Positions 18,404 through 27,233 of a stretch of 64,000 nt of DNA are shown here, piece by piece. Source of the stretch: Catellatospora paridis (GTDB lineage Bacteria; Actinomycetota; Actinomycetes; Mycobacteriales; Micromonosporaceae); contig NZ_ML769317.1 of NCBI RefSeq assembly GCF_009720365.1, positions 136,313-200,312 of the forward strand, written 5' to 3'. Each line of letters starts with the position of its first letter. Positions within the stretch are counted from its first letter, which is position 1. The translations under genes were made by a program, and so were the position numbers. The notes beneath the pieces are model-generated. The model was not told the origin of the DNA, did not search any database, and saw only the letters and a program-made list of their open reading frames with translations.

Positions 18404-18434
18404 GCCGGGCAGCACCTTCTTTGTTCTGCCCGGC
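18404..18434. terminator. 9-bp GC hairpin downstream of lysZ
   Basis: Arms 18404-18412 and 18426-18434 pair perfectly over nine bases around a T-rich 13-base loop. It lies 3' of the leftward lysZ gene. Confidence 0.4.
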
Positions 18435-18505
18435 CCGCCTGCGCTTCGCAGCCGGTCAGCCTGACCGTGCCGCCTGCCACCGGCCTGGTGCGCCGTGCGG
18501 TTCGC

Positions 18506-19402
18506 TCACACGCGGATCTCTTCTCGGCGTGTGCTGTGGTGCGGCGACTCTGCGCCGCAGATGTGAACCGTGGTGCCGGCCCCCGCGAGGGCACGCCTGA
18601 CGGGTTCGGAGGTGCGCCCGTCCGCGATGCGCACGGTGGCGACTCCGCCGTCGAGCGCTTCGCGTGCGGCGATGAGTTTGAGCGCCATGCCGCCGGTGGC
18701 GGACGGGTCAGGTGCGCCGGTGGGGGCGATCTGCACGGCGGCCTGCACGCTGGTGGGGTCGTCGGGATCGGCGAGCACGCCCGGTGCGCCGGTGAGCAGG
18801 AGCAGCTGGTCGGCACCGAGTGCCGCGGCCAGCGCCGCCGCGGCCCGGTCGGCGTCGACGTTCACGGGCTGGCCGTGCTCGTCGACGGCCGGCGGCGAGA
18901 TCACCGGCACGTAGCCGGCGCGCAGCAGCGTCGCGGGCAGTTCGGTGTCGACCTGGGCGATCCGGCCGCTGTGGTTGTCGCGGATCAATACGGTGCGACC
19001 GTCGACGACGGCGCGGACGGCGGACTTGCGACGGGCGCGGAGCATGCCGCCGTCCATGCCGGTCAGGCCGACCGCGCGCACCTGATGGCGGGACAGCTCC
19101 GCCACCAGCTTCGGCTTGACCGCGCCCGCCAAGGCGAGCACGACCACTTCGAGGGTTTCCGGGTCGGTGTGACGTGTGGAGACGCTGTCCGGCGCGACGA
19201 GAGTGCGCTGCGGGACGCCGAGCCTGCCGGCGAGGCGGGCGATCTCGCCGGACCCGCCATGGACGAGAAGGATCGAATGACCTTCGTGGACGAGGCGGGC
19301 GATGTCGGCGCAGATGTCGGCGGCGTTCACGGCGGGATTGCCGCCGCACTTGACGACGATGAGCGGTTTGGTGGTCACGGTCTCTCCGGTCGGCGGGGTC
19401 AT
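18506..19402 (-). CDS. lysZ: LysZ-type kinase (LysW-bound glutamate/aminoadipate kinase)
   Basis: About 298 residues of the amino-acid-kinase fold (ArgB relatives). IVVKCGGNPAVN is the phosphate-binding glycine loop and LLVHGGSGEIARLAGRLG the substrate loop. LTGMDGGMLRARRKSAVR, VNVDADRAAAALAAALGAD and ADGRTSEPVRRALAG closely follow LysZ rather than ArgB. It phosphorylates the side-chain carboxyl of the amino acid carried on LysW. ATG 19402 overlaps the lysY stop (ATGA), but GTG 19378 has a better ribosome binding site (GGAG). No argD, argF or argR is nearby, so an arginine role is unlikely. Confidence 0.9.
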   Translation of the reverse strand: MTPPTGETVTTKPLIVVKCGGNPAVNAADICADIARLVHEGHSILLVHGGSGEIARLAGRLGVPQRTLVAPDSVSTRHTDPETLEVVVLALAGAVKPKLVAELSRHQVRAVGLTGMDGGMLRARRKSAVRAVVDGRTVLIRDNHSGRIAQVDTELPATLLRAGYVPVISPPAVDEHGQPVNVDADRAAAALAAALGADQLLLLTGAPGVLADPDDPTSVQAAVQIAPTGAPDPSATGGMALKLIAAREALDGGVATVRIADGRTSEPVRRALAGAGTTVHICGAESPHHSTRREEIRV

Positions 19403-20430
19403 AGGGGGTGCAGGCCGGGGAACGTCAGGCCCAGGGTCTCCGGCAGGCCCATGCGGATGTTGAAGCACTGCAGGGCGTTGCCGGCACCACCTTTGACGAG
19501 GTTGTCCAGGGCTCCGATGACGGTCAGGCGACCGGTGTCCTCGTCGAGGGCGTAGCCGACGTCGCAGAAGTTCGACCCCAGCAGGATCTTCGGCTCGGGG
19601 TAGCGGAAGATGCCGCGCTGGTGCGCGACGACGCGCACGAACGGCTCCTGGGCGTACTGCTCACGGAAGGCCCGGCGCACAGTCCGTTCGTCCACCCCGG
19701 GACGCAGGGTCGCATGGCCGATGGTCTGGACTCCGCGGACCGCCTCGACCCCCGTGGCGGTCATCGCGGCCGCCAGGCCCAGGTGCCGGGAGATCTCCGC
19801 CTCGTGCCGGTGACGGGTCGGCGCGAACACGCGCATGGCGCCACTGCGTTCGGCGTGCAGGTTGGCCGGGCCGGCGGTGGCACCCGAGCCGCTGGAACCG
19901 GTCCGGGCGTCGAACTGGGCCCCCTGCTCCAGATCGATCAGATCGTGCGCCACCAGAGGGTAAAGGGCGAGCACGCCGGCCGTGGCCATGCACCCGGGAA
20001 CGCTGATCAGGTCCGCGGCACGCAGGCGCTCGCGGTACAGCTCGGGAAGGCCCGGCACGAAGTCGTCCAGCAGATGCGGGGCCAGATGCTCCTCGCCGTA
20101 GTAGCGCTGGAAGACCTCGGTGTCATCGAGCCGGAAGTCCCCGGTCATGTCGATGACGAGCTTGGACCGCTGGATCCAGTGGTCGATCTGGGTCATCGCC
20201 ACCCGGTGCGGCAGCGACAGGAACACCGCGTCGCACTCCGGAACCGCTTCGGCCGCACAGAACGCCAGATCGGTGACGGACCGCAGATTCGGATGCACAC
20301 CGTCGATCCGCTTGCCCGCGAAACGGGACGAGACCGCGCCTGCCACCTCGATCTCGGGATGTCCCAGCAGCAACCGCAGCAGCTCGCCGCCGATGTAACC
20401 GCCTGCGCCGACAACCGTCACCCGCAGCAT
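19399..20430 (-). CDS. lysY: LysY-type reductase (LysW-acyl-phosphate reductase)
   Basis: 343 residues, ArgC/LysY family. It starts with the NADP Rossmann motif VVGAGGYIGGELLRLL; the catalytic Cys is about residue 147 in SVPGCMATAG; TRHRHEAEI carries the base His; the end is DNLVKGGAGNALQCFNIRMG. It reduces the acyl phosphate made by LysZ to the semialdehyde. GGAAGG lies eight bases before ATG 20430, and the stop overlaps lysZ. The SPGC motif and length fit the LysY branch, and the lysW and lysX genes in the window support this over ArgC. Confidence 0.9.
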   Translation of the reverse strand: MLRVTVVGAGGYIGGELLRLLLGHPEIEVAGAVSSRFAGKRIDGVHPNLRSVTDLAFCAAEAVPECDAVFLSLPHRVAMTQIDHWIQRSKLVIDMTGDFRLDDTEVFQRYYGEEHLAPHLLDDFVPGLPELYRERLRAADLISVPGCMATAGVLALYPLVAHDLIDLEQGAQFDARTGSSGSGATAGPANLHAERSGAMRVFAPTRHRHEAEISRHLGLAAAMTATGVEAVRGVQTIGHATLRPGVDERTVRRAFREQYAQEPFVRVVAHQRGIFRYPEPKILLGSNFCDVGYALDEDTGRLTVIGALDNLVKGGAGNALQCFNIRMGLPETLGLTFPGLHPL

Positions 20431-20541
20431 GAGCACATCCTTCCCACAGACACACTGCGACACGTCATGTGATGCCCTCCAGTCCGAACCGATTGCCACA
20501 CGAAAGAAGCTCATAACCTTCAGAAAGTCCCGGTAGACCCA

Positions 20542-21729
20542 TTACGGGGTGACGCGGTAGTCCAATGTCTGCAGGACGTTCGCCGCGTGGGCGCGCAGTT
20601 CGGACACCGAATCGGCGGTGACCGAGAAGGAGAGGAAGAAGTTCTCCTTGTCGCTGGTCGCCTGCAAGCCGTTGAGCAGCTTTATGCCGATCACACCCGG
20701 CAGGGCGAGCAGTTCGTCTTCGGTGGTCCTGACCTCGACGGTGCCGTACTCGTCGGCTTCCACGTCCATCCAGCCGATCATCGGCTCCAGGCGCAGCGGC
20801 TCCGGTCGCTCCACGGTGAATTCGCCCAGTGCCATCGAGATGACGGCTGCGAACGGGTCCATCCCGGTGATCACCTGGACCGCCTTGGGTATCTGGCCGC
20901 CGCCGGGCCGCGGATTGATCTCGATGAGCTCCGTCCGGCCGTCCTCGGTGCTCCGGCCCTCGAAGTGCAGCCAGAGCTGGTCGAGGCGAAGGTCGGTGCA
21001 CAGCGTGCTGATCGTCTCGCACAGTTCGCGCACCCCTTCCCGCACATGGTCCTGCTGGGGCGGATGGAACTCCAGGCCCGCATCGTGGTGCTTGACGTCG
21101 TCGTGGTCGGGCTTCTCGACCGCGAGGACCGGGTGGAAACGGCCGTTGACCACCGGGCCGTCCACGGAGAACTCGGTGCCCGGCAGGTACTCCTCGATGA
21201 CCATCTCGATGTCAGCGGACCCACGATCGATCAGGTACTGCTGGTAGGCGAACAGCTCTGCCGGGTTGTCCGCGCGGCTGACCAGGTGCGAAGCCCCGGA
21301 CACCCGTGCCGGCTTGACGATGACGGGGAAGAAGTCCACCGCCGCCGGGTCGCTGCAGTACTTGATGCCGGACAGACCCAGGCTGCGCATGTGGTCCCGG
21401 ACCGACGTCTTGCTCGCCAGCACGGTGCGGCCGGCGTCGCCGCCCGGTAGGCCGTAATGCGCGGCTATCGCGATGTTCCAGGAAATCAACTTCTCGACCA
21501 TGTTCACGACGGCGATGGGCACGATGCCACGCTCGTCGAGCCGGCCGGCGAGGGTGGACAGCTCGTCGCTGTCCCAGTCGAAAAGGACATGGTCGTCGCA
21601 TAGCGCGGCGTTGGGATCATCCGGCGATTCGGAGACCAGCACCGGCCGCAGATTGCGGGCCCGAACCTCTTTGACGGCAGGGGCCACGTTGCCGATGGAT
21701 ATCCAGGAGAGGATGAGCACGGATTTCAT
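20542..21729 (-). CDS. ATP-grasp carboxylate-amine ligase
   Basis: 395 residues. Features are VLASKTSVRDHMRSLGL, FFPVIVKPARVSGASHLV (ATP-binding lysine), IEEYLPGTEFSVDG and the metal-binding end LIEINPRPGGGQIP, as in BacD/carnosine-synthase-like dipeptide ligases. GGAGG lies just before the ATG. It would activate a carboxylate as acyl phosphate and join it to an amine. It is upstream of lysY in the same direction, about 110 bp away. In a ficellomycin- or vazabitide-like product it could form the amide bond to a second amino acid; this is inference. Confidence 0.87.
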   Translation of the reverse strand: MKSVLILSWISIGNVAPAVKEVRARNLRPVLVSESPDDPNAALCDDHVLFDWDSDELSTLAGRLDERGIVPIAVVNMVEKLISWNIAIAAHYGLPGGDAGRTVLASKTSVRDHMRSLGLSGIKYCSDPAAVDFFPVIVKPARVSGASHLVSRADNPAELFAYQQYLIDRGSADIEMVIEEYLPGTEFSVDGPVVNGRFHPVLAVEKPDHDDVKHHDAGLEFHPPQQDHVREGVRELCETISTLCTDLRLDQLWLHFEGRSTEDGRTELIEINPRPGGGQIPKAVQVITGMDPFAAVISMALGEFTVERPEPLRLEPMIGWMDVEADEYGTVEVRTTEDELLALPGVIGIKLLNGLQATSDKENFFLSFSVTADSVSELRAHAANVLQTLDYRVTP

Positions 21730-22098
21730 ATCGTGACCTCCGGGGACGGCTGCGGGTGGGAATTAATGACTGCCGCACCGGCAGCGCTCGGCACGTTTAT
21801 CTCGTCCGGCGATACGCCGGTTCCGACATTGAGAATCGCACGGGACAAGCCGCAGTCAAATAAGCGAGATGATGAGCCGCCGCGGTCCCCCTAAACGTGA
21901 TGCGTGCCCGAGGTTGAACGTATTGCGGACGTCAGTGCGCCGGCGCGAACGTAGCGTCCTTCGACGACAACGTCCACGCCGAACCGGGTTTCCACGGGCC
22001 GGCGTCGGGCTTCGACCGGCTGCCTGAGAGCCACATTCGGCGTCTCCGTCCTCCATCGAAACGCAGCCGATGGTGCGAACCAACCGAAGGGTGGGTAT
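21730..22098. promoter_or_regulatory. divergent promoter region
   Basis: 369 bp between the leftward ATP-grasp gene and the rightward desaturase gene. Frames here have no family resemblance. The part around 21850-21890 is richer in A and T than its surroundings. It probably carries promoters for both sides of the cluster. Confidence 0.4.
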
Positions 22099-23223
22099 GT
22101 GTCCGCAATCGAGCAACTGACCTTCGACCGACTGGCACCCGGGGTCGGAAGACAACTCCGGGAGCTCTGTCGTCTCGACAATTACCACGGCCCAAGGGCA
22201 GTGCTCTTCGAGTACGCACTCGTCTGCGCCTCAGTAGCGCTGTGTGTGGGAATCTCGTACTGGTTCTATCCAGTGGCCCTGATCGTCATCGGCTCCGTAC
22301 AACGCTTCCTCGCCCACTTCCTGCACGAGTCGTCGCACAAGGTGCTCGCCCGGAACAAGGCGCTGAACCTGCTCGCCGGGTCGGTGTTCTCGGGATACCT
22401 CATCTGGCACCTGCACGGCCCCTACCGCAGCTCGCACGTCGGCAACCACCATCGCAACCTGGGCGATGTCGAAGCCGATCCCGACTACAGATTCCACATC
22501 GAGTGCGGCCTCTACGACACCGAGCGCTCCGACCGCCATTTCTTCTACAAGGAGCTGGTGCTGTCCGCGCTCGGGTTGCGCACCCTCGACTACATCCGCT
22601 ACGTGATCAATGAGCGGGTCTTCACCGACAGCTCCAAGATCACCGTGTCGGTGCCGGTGCCGCTGCGGGTCGAGCGGGCGGTCCTACTCACCCAGTGGGC
22701 GGCCATCATCGCAGTGTGCGCCTGGTTCGGCTGGCTGCCACAGCTGCTGCTGTTCTGGTTCGTCCCGCTGTTCACCACGAACGTGGCCATCGGCTGGCTC
22801 GCCGAACTGTCCGAGCACTACCCGATGCCCGAAAGCGAGCACCGGCCGCTGCTGCTCACCCGCAACCGCCACGGCCGGTTCCTGGAGCAGTTCCTGATCA
22901 GCCGGCACAACGACCGGTACCACCTCGTCCACCACCTGAACACCGGCATCCCACACTGGAACCTGGGCCGAGCCCACCGCGTCCTGCTGCAGGACCCGCA
23001 GTACGCCGCCTGGGACGGCCTGTGGGCCGGCGCGTTCACCCGCCCCCGCTCCCGCAAGAACAAGGAAACCGTCATCAGCTACGCCGCCAAGTACCGCCAG
23101 TGGCGCAAGGCCGGCGGGGACCCGGCCGTATCAAGCCCGACTTTCGCCCAGCTCATGATGCTCGCAGCCGATACCTCGTCCCTGTCTCCGGCGGAGGTCC
23201 GTGAACCTGCGCATTCAGTGTGA
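22099..23223 (+). CDS. membrane di-iron desaturase/hydroxylase
   Basis: 374 residues. The three histidine boxes of the fatty-acid-desaturase superfamily are present: HESSHK, HVGNHH and YHLVHH, with hydrophobic segments before the first box and between the second and third. GTG 22099 has AAGG eight bases upstream. It would use O2 and two electrons to desaturate or hydroxylate a lipid or a small carrier-bound substrate at the membrane. In the cluster it could modify the acyl chain made by the KS/ACP module or hydroxylate an amino-acid moiety. Confidence 0.85.
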   Translation: MSAIEQLTFDRLAPGVGRQLRELCRLDNYHGPRAVLFEYALVCASVALCVGISYWFYPVALIVIGSVQRFLAHFLHESSHKVLARNKALNLLAGSVFSGYLIWHLHGPYRSSHVGNHHRNLGDVEADPDYRFHIECGLYDTERSDRHFFYKELVLSALGLRTLDYIRYVINERVFTDSSKITVSVPVPLRVERAVLLTQWAAIIAVCAWFGWLPQLLLFWFVPLFTTNVAIGWLAELSEHYPMPESEHRPLLLTRNRHGRFLEQFLISRHNDRYHLVHHLNTGIPHWNLGRAHRVLLQDPQYAAWDGLWAGAFTRPRSRKNKETVISYAAKYRQWRKAGGDPAVSSPTFAQLMMLAADTSSLSPAEVREPAHSV

Positions 23224-23245
23224 CGCTCGATCGCAGCCGGTCCCC

Positions 23246-23296
23246 CTGGGCGTATGAGTCCCGAACCTCGCAGGAGGTCGGGACTCATACGCCCAG
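23246..23296. terminator. 19-bp perfect hairpin
   Basis: Arms 23246-23264 and 23278-23296 pair perfectly over 19 bp around a 13-base loop, just after the desaturase gene. It is a strong terminator candidate. Confidence 0.75.
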
Positions 23297-23398
23297 AGGA
23301 CCATTCCATGCATATGGTGCGCACCAGCTTGGTCGCATCCCGCCGCGGCGCACCCGCCATCGGACGCCCCACCTGCGGCAGGACCTAAGATCGTCGGT

Positions 23399-24121
23399 AT
23401 GGCAACGCGGCTTGTTCAGATCAACATGAAGGCAAGGGACGACTCCGCGCTCGGCGGTTTCTGGGCGCAGGCGCTCGGCTGGGCGGTCTCCAGCGAGGCA
23501 CCCGGCGTGACCAACCTCGAACCCGAGGGCTTCGTCTACCCCGACCCCGTTGCCGTCTGTCTCGACCTCGTCACCTCCCCGGAACCCAAGACGGTGAAGA
23601 ACCGGGTCCACCTCGACCTGGCCGCCACCTCCGCGGCCCACCAGGCGGAACTCGTCGCACGCCTGACGGAACTCGGCGCGACACCCGCCGACGTGGGCCA
23701 GGGCGACGTCCCGTGGACGGTCATGGCCGACCCGGAAGGCAACGAGTTCTGCGTGCTGGACTCCCTCTACCATGACACCGGACCGATCGCATCGGTCGTG
23801 GTCGACTGCGCGGATCCGCGCGCCATGGCCCGCTTCTGGAGCGAGGCCACGGACTGGACCCTGCACAAGGTGACCGACCACAACGCGGTCCTGCGCTCCG
23901 CCGCGGGCGTCGGTCCATATCTGCAGTTCCTGCGCGTACCCGACGTGAAAACCGGGTGGAACCGCGCCCACCTCGACATCCGCCCATACCCGGGTGACGA
24001 CCCAGAGGCCGAGGCGGCCAGACTTCAGGCTCTCGGTGCCACCGCCATCGACGTCGGCGTCCCGTGGACGGTCCTCGCCGACCCGGAAGGCAACGAGTTC
24101 TGCCTGCTCGCCCCAGCCTGA
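23399..24121 (+). CDS. VOC/glyoxalase-family protein, two modules
   Basis: 240 residues made of two VOC modules. Each ends in a near-identical stretch, VPWTVMADPEGNEFC and VPWTVLADPEGNEFC, about 115 residues apart. Earlier strands VHLDLAA and AHLDIRP match the metal-ligand positions of the fold. No specific activity can be named; such proteins include bleomycin-like drug-binding resistance proteins and isomerases. It lies inside the cluster between two hairpins and may be independent of it. Confidence 0.8.
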   Translation: MATRLVQINMKARDDSALGGFWAQALGWAVSSEAPGVTNLEPEGFVYPDPVAVCLDLVTSPEPKTVKNRVHLDLAATSAAHQAELVARLTELGATPADVGQGDVPWTVMADPEGNEFCVLDSLYHDTGPIASVVVDCADPRAMARFWSEATDWTLHKVTDHNAVLRSAAGVGPYLQFLRVPDVKTGWNRAHLDIRPYPGDDPEAEAARLQALGATAIDVGVPWTVLADPEGNEFCLLAPA

Positions 24122-24203
24122 CCCAGTCCGATCAAGGCGAACCATCTCGGTCCGTCCCGAGCGACGCGGAACCGATCAGCGGCGCTGCGCAGGAGTAACG
24201 ACG

Positions 24204-24233
24204 AGGGCCGCAGGGGAGAATCCCCGCGGCCCT
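24204..24233. terminator. GC-rich hairpin between convergent genes
   Basis: Arms about 24204-24217 and 24221-24233 pair over 13 bp with one bulged base and a three-base loop, followed by a short T-containing tail. It lies between the VOC gene and the convergent SDR gene. Confidence 0.65.
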
Positions 24234-24254
24234 TCTCGGCGTATGCCCGCCGGC

Positions 24255-25013
24255 CTACGTCTGGACCGGAGGCCGCAGCCGCAGACCGTGCATGCCGTTG
24301 TCGACGGCGAGCACCGTGCCCACCGAAGCGCTCGACAAAGGGCTGGCCAGGTAGGCAATGGCACCAGCCACCTCGTCGGCGGTCACCAGCCGGCCGGTCG
24401 GCTGGAACGCGTCGAGCGCGGCCCGGGCGGCCACCGGATCTGCCGCCTGCGCGAGCGACCGGCCGATCCACGGGGTGTCCGCGGAACCCGGTGCTACGCA
24501 GTTGACCCGAATGCCCTCCCGGACGTGATCGGCGGCCATGGCCAGCGTCAGCGCGTACACCGCGCCCTTGCTGGCCGAGTACAGCGCCCGCTGCTGCACC
24601 CCGGCCCACGCCACGATCGAACAGGTGTTGACGATCGACGCGGCGGGGGAGCGCCGCAGGTGCGGTATCGCGTGCCGGGCGACCCGGACCATGCCGATCA
24701 CGTTGACGTCCAGCACGCGCAGCCACTCGTCGTCACCGTTGGCGGTGACGTCTCCGACGGCGCCGATCCCGGCGTTGTTCACCACGACGTCCAGCCTGCC
24801 GAAACGTTCGGCCACGGCGTCGACGGCGGCCTTGACCTGTACGTCGTCGGTGATGTCGGCCTGCACGCCGAAGATGCCGTCCGGCAGCCCCTCCGGTTTC
24901 AGATCGAGCGCGGCGACCTGGGCTCCCCTGCTGTGCAGCAGGTTCGCCGTGGCCAGGCCGATTCCCGACGCGCCGCCGGTGACGATGGCGGCCAATCCTG
25001 TGAAGTCACTCAA
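24255..25013 (-). CDS. short-chain dehydrogenase/reductase
   Basis: About 252 residues, classical SDR. IVTGGASGIGLATA is the cofactor glycine motif, VVNNAGIGA the structural NNAG, and the catalytic Ser-Tyr-Lys are in NTCSIVAW and ALYSASKGAV. ALDLKPEG suggests preference for NAD(H), since an acidic residue ends beta 2. The start is taken as TTG 25013. It lies 25 bp downstream of the aminotransferase gene in the same direction, so the two are probably co-transcribed and may interconvert an alcohol and ketone that is then aminated. Confidence 0.85.
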   Translation of the reverse strand: MSDFTGLAAIVTGGASGIGLATANLLHSRGAQVAALDLKPEGLPDGIFGVQADITDDVQVKAAVDAVAERFGRLDVVVNNAGIGAVGDVTANGDDEWLRVLDVNVIGMVRVARHAIPHLRRSPAASIVNTCSIVAWAGVQQRALYSASKGAVYALTLAMAADHVREGIRVNCVAPGSADTPWIGRSLAQAADPVAARAALDAFQPTGRLVTADEVAGAIAYLASPLSSASVGTVLAVDNGMHGLRLRPPVQT

Positions 25014-25038
25014 GAGATCTATCCCGTCCGCTCGATGG

Positions 25039-26241
25039 TCAAGACAGCACGTCGGCGATGATGCTGACGCCCAGGTCGATCTCCGCACGGGTGACGACCA
25101 GCGGCGGCGCCACCCGCAGATGCCCCCTGGCCTCCTTGCAGAGCAGGCCACGCTCGGCCAGCGCCTCAGTCACCCGGCGCCCGGCCACCCGCTCCTCGTC
25201 GAGCTGCACCCCGGCCCACAGGCCACGTCCCCGGACCTCGGTCACGCCGTCCAGCTCGTTGAGCCGGGAGTGCAGGTACGCCCCCAGCTCGCGGGAGCGC
25301 TCCTGGAACTCCCCGGTGGCCAGCAGCCGCACCGCCTCCCGGCCGACCGCACACGCCAGCGGGTTCCCGCCGAACGTCGAGCCGTGGTCGCCGGGCGTGA
25401 TCACGCCGAGGACGTCGGCACGGCCGACGACCGCGGACACCGGAACGAGCCCGCCACCCAGGCTCTTGCCCAGGGTGTACAGGTCTGCCTTGATGCCCTC
25501 GTGGTCCATCGCCAGGGTCGTGCCGGCGCGGGCCAGCCCGCATTGGACCTCGTCGGCGACGAGCAACGTGTTGGTGTCGTCGCACAGGTCACGGACCTCG
25601 GCCAGGTAGCCCTTCGGCGGAACGATGATGCCGGCCTCGCCCTGGATCGACTCCAGCAGGATCGCCGCGGTGTTGTCGGTGATCGCCGCGCGCAGCGCGT
25701 CGATGTCGCCGTACGGCACCACCTTGAAACCGGGCGTGAACGGACCGAAGCCGGCCCGGTGGCTGGCGTTCGTGGAGAACGAGACGATCGTCGTCGTACG
25801 CCCGTGGAAGTTCGCCCCGGCGACGATGACCTCGGCGGCGCCGTCCGGCACGCCCTTGACCCGGTAGGCCCACTTCCTGGCGATCTTCACGGCGGTGTCG
25901 ACGGCCTCGCCGCCGGAGTTGGACAGCAGCACCTTCTCGGTGCCCGTCAACTCGGCCAGCTCCTGGCAGAACGGCCCGAAGTGATCGTGGTGGAATGCCC
26001 GGGTGCTCAGCGTCAGCCGGTCGAGCTGTGCCTTCGCTGCGGCGACGAGGGCGGGGTGCCGGTGGCCGAAGTTGGTCGCGGAGTACCCGCCGTGGAAATC
26101 GAGATAACGTCGGCCCTCCGTGTCGTGTATCCAGGCGCCCTCACCGTGGCTGAGCACCACGGGGAACGGTACTGAGTCGTGCGCGGCCCAGCGCTCCGCG
26201 AGGGCCATGTGGTCCCGAGCGGACATGGTGTCCACGGTCAT
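25039..26241 (-). CDS. rocD: class III aminotransferase, ornithine aminotransferase-like
   Basis: 400 residues. It resembles ornithine-oxo-acid aminotransferases: TRAFHHDHFGPFCQEL, LLSNSGGEAVDTAVKIARKWA, LLVADEVQCGLARAG with the cofactor Asp, and TLGKSLGGG with the Schiff-base Lys. AAGGAG precedes ATG 26241 by eight bases. RocD works on the terminal amine of ornithine. A LysJ-like role, aminating the LysW-bound semialdehyde or extended ketone, is also possible given the lysWXYZ genes. With the DegT enzyme there are two candidate aminotransferases in the cluster. Confidence 0.85.
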   Translation of the reverse strand: MTVDTMSARDHMALAERWAAHDSVPFPVVLSHGEGAWIHDTEGRRYLDFHGGYSATNFGHRHPALVAAAKAQLDRLTLSTRAFHHDHFGPFCQELAELTGTEKVLLSNSGGEAVDTAVKIARKWAYRVKGVPDGAAEVIVAGANFHGRTTTIVSFSTNASHRAGFGPFTPGFKVVPYGDIDALRAAITDNTAAILLESIQGEAGIIVPPKGYLAEVRDLCDDTNTLLVADEVQCGLARAGTTLAMDHEGIKADLYTLGKSLGGGLVPVSAVVGRADVLGVITPGDHGSTFGGNPLACAVGREAVRLLATGEFQERSRELGAYLHSRLNELDGVTEVRGRGLWAGVQLDEERVAGRRVTEALAERGLLCKEARGHLRVAPPLVVTRAEIDLGVSIIADVLS

Positions 26242-26546
26242 GGGGATACTCCTTTTGCAGGTCCCGCTCGAACTGCCGCGGTGGGTGACCCATCGCGGCA
26301 TCAAAGGGAAACTACGAACTCGCCCCCGCTTCACGCGTCCGCGGAAGACGAATTCCGGAGTAGGCGGAGCGCTGACGTTCCGGCCGGCGCGGTAAGCGGG
26401 ATGCCGTTGTCCGCGCGAGCATCACGTCTGCCGCATGCACTCATTGCGGTAGTTGCGGATGCCCGCGCGGACGGCGCCTGCCGGTCGGTCTCAACGCCCG
26501 GTCCGTGGCCCGACCAAGTCGGGGCCGACGATGGGAGTCGGGGCGT
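26242..26546. other. intergenic, no gene seen
   Basis: About 305 bp upstream of the aminotransferase gene. It should contain that gene's promoter. Nothing else was recognised. Confidence 0.35.
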
Positions 26547-27233
26547 TCAGCCTCGTCGCCAGTAGCGGGCCGGCCCCGACCTCAGTTCGCGCCCGGTCAT
26601 GAACGACCGCGCGCGGACGGCAGCGGGATGCGGTATGGGGCACGGCCACCTTGCCTCTCGCCCCGGCTCAGGCCCACGGCGGCGCCACACGGCAGGGCGA
26701 ACGAGAAGCCCCGATGAGTTCTGCGCTTCAGCGAAACGCCAATCCTGACGCGCCGAGCGATCTCCCCGCAGCTGATGCCAGGCCCGCGGGGTGATGAGCC
26801 GTGCGCGGCGGACGCGCACGGGGCCGCCGAGGATGACCGAAACCGGGTTGGGCCAGCGGCTTTCAGGAGCAGACGGGGCGAGCAGTTGCCGGCACGAGTC
26901 GCACTCCAGGGCGAACGGCTTGCGGTGTGCGATCCGCTGGTCGACGAGGACGCGGGCGACCAGGGACGAGCAGCCGGCGGAGTACGCCTTCAGAAGGCTC
27001 GGATCCAGGTGCCGGACCGCGACGCGATCGTGAGCGGTGATTGCGCTGGTCCGGCCGTGGGACAGGGCGGCGGGGAGCCAGATGCCGGGGAGTTTGCCGC
27101 CGGCATTGACGCCGAACTTCCCGTCGCCGGTGCCGGCGAGGCTGGAATGGCAGTGGACGCAGCGGAGCGCGAGCAGGGGAAGGCGCATGCGCCGAAGGGT
27201 CCAGGACAGCACGTTATGAGGACGCGTAGACAT
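26547..27233 (-). CDS. small putative zinc-binding hypothetical protein
   Basis: Up to 228 residues. The credible part is the first 165 or so: LRCVHCHSSL and LECDSCRQLL make two CxxC pairs, with GKLPGIWLPAAL and AITAHDRVAVRHLDPSL between, an arrangement I associate with conserved actinomycete hypothetical proteins. GGAGA precedes ATG 27233. The last 60 residues are proline- and arginine-rich and look like read-through of a lost stop, so the gene may be decayed at its 3' end. Function unknown. Confidence 0.45.
   Translation of the reverse strand: MSTRPHNVLSWTLRRMRLPLLALRCVHCHSSLAGTGDGKFGVNAGGKLPGIWLPAALSHGRTSAITAHDRVAVRHLDPSLLKAYSAGCSSLVARVLVDQRIAHRKPFALECDSCRQLLAPSAPESRWPNPVSVILGGPVRVRRARLITPRAWHQLRGDRSARQDWRFAEAQNSSGLLVRPAVWRRRGPEPGREARWPCPIPHPAAVRARSFMTGRELRSGPARYWRRG

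Noticed and set aside
18506-20430. Arginine biosynthesis (argB/argC) reading
   Set aside because: No other arg genes are present, motifs fit LysZ/LysY, and lysX and lysW are in the same window.
23700-24110. Repeated near-identical 50-bp stretch in the VOC gene, suspected as a mobile or recombination site
   Set aside because: It encodes the same conserved strand of two VOC modules, so it is a domain duplication.
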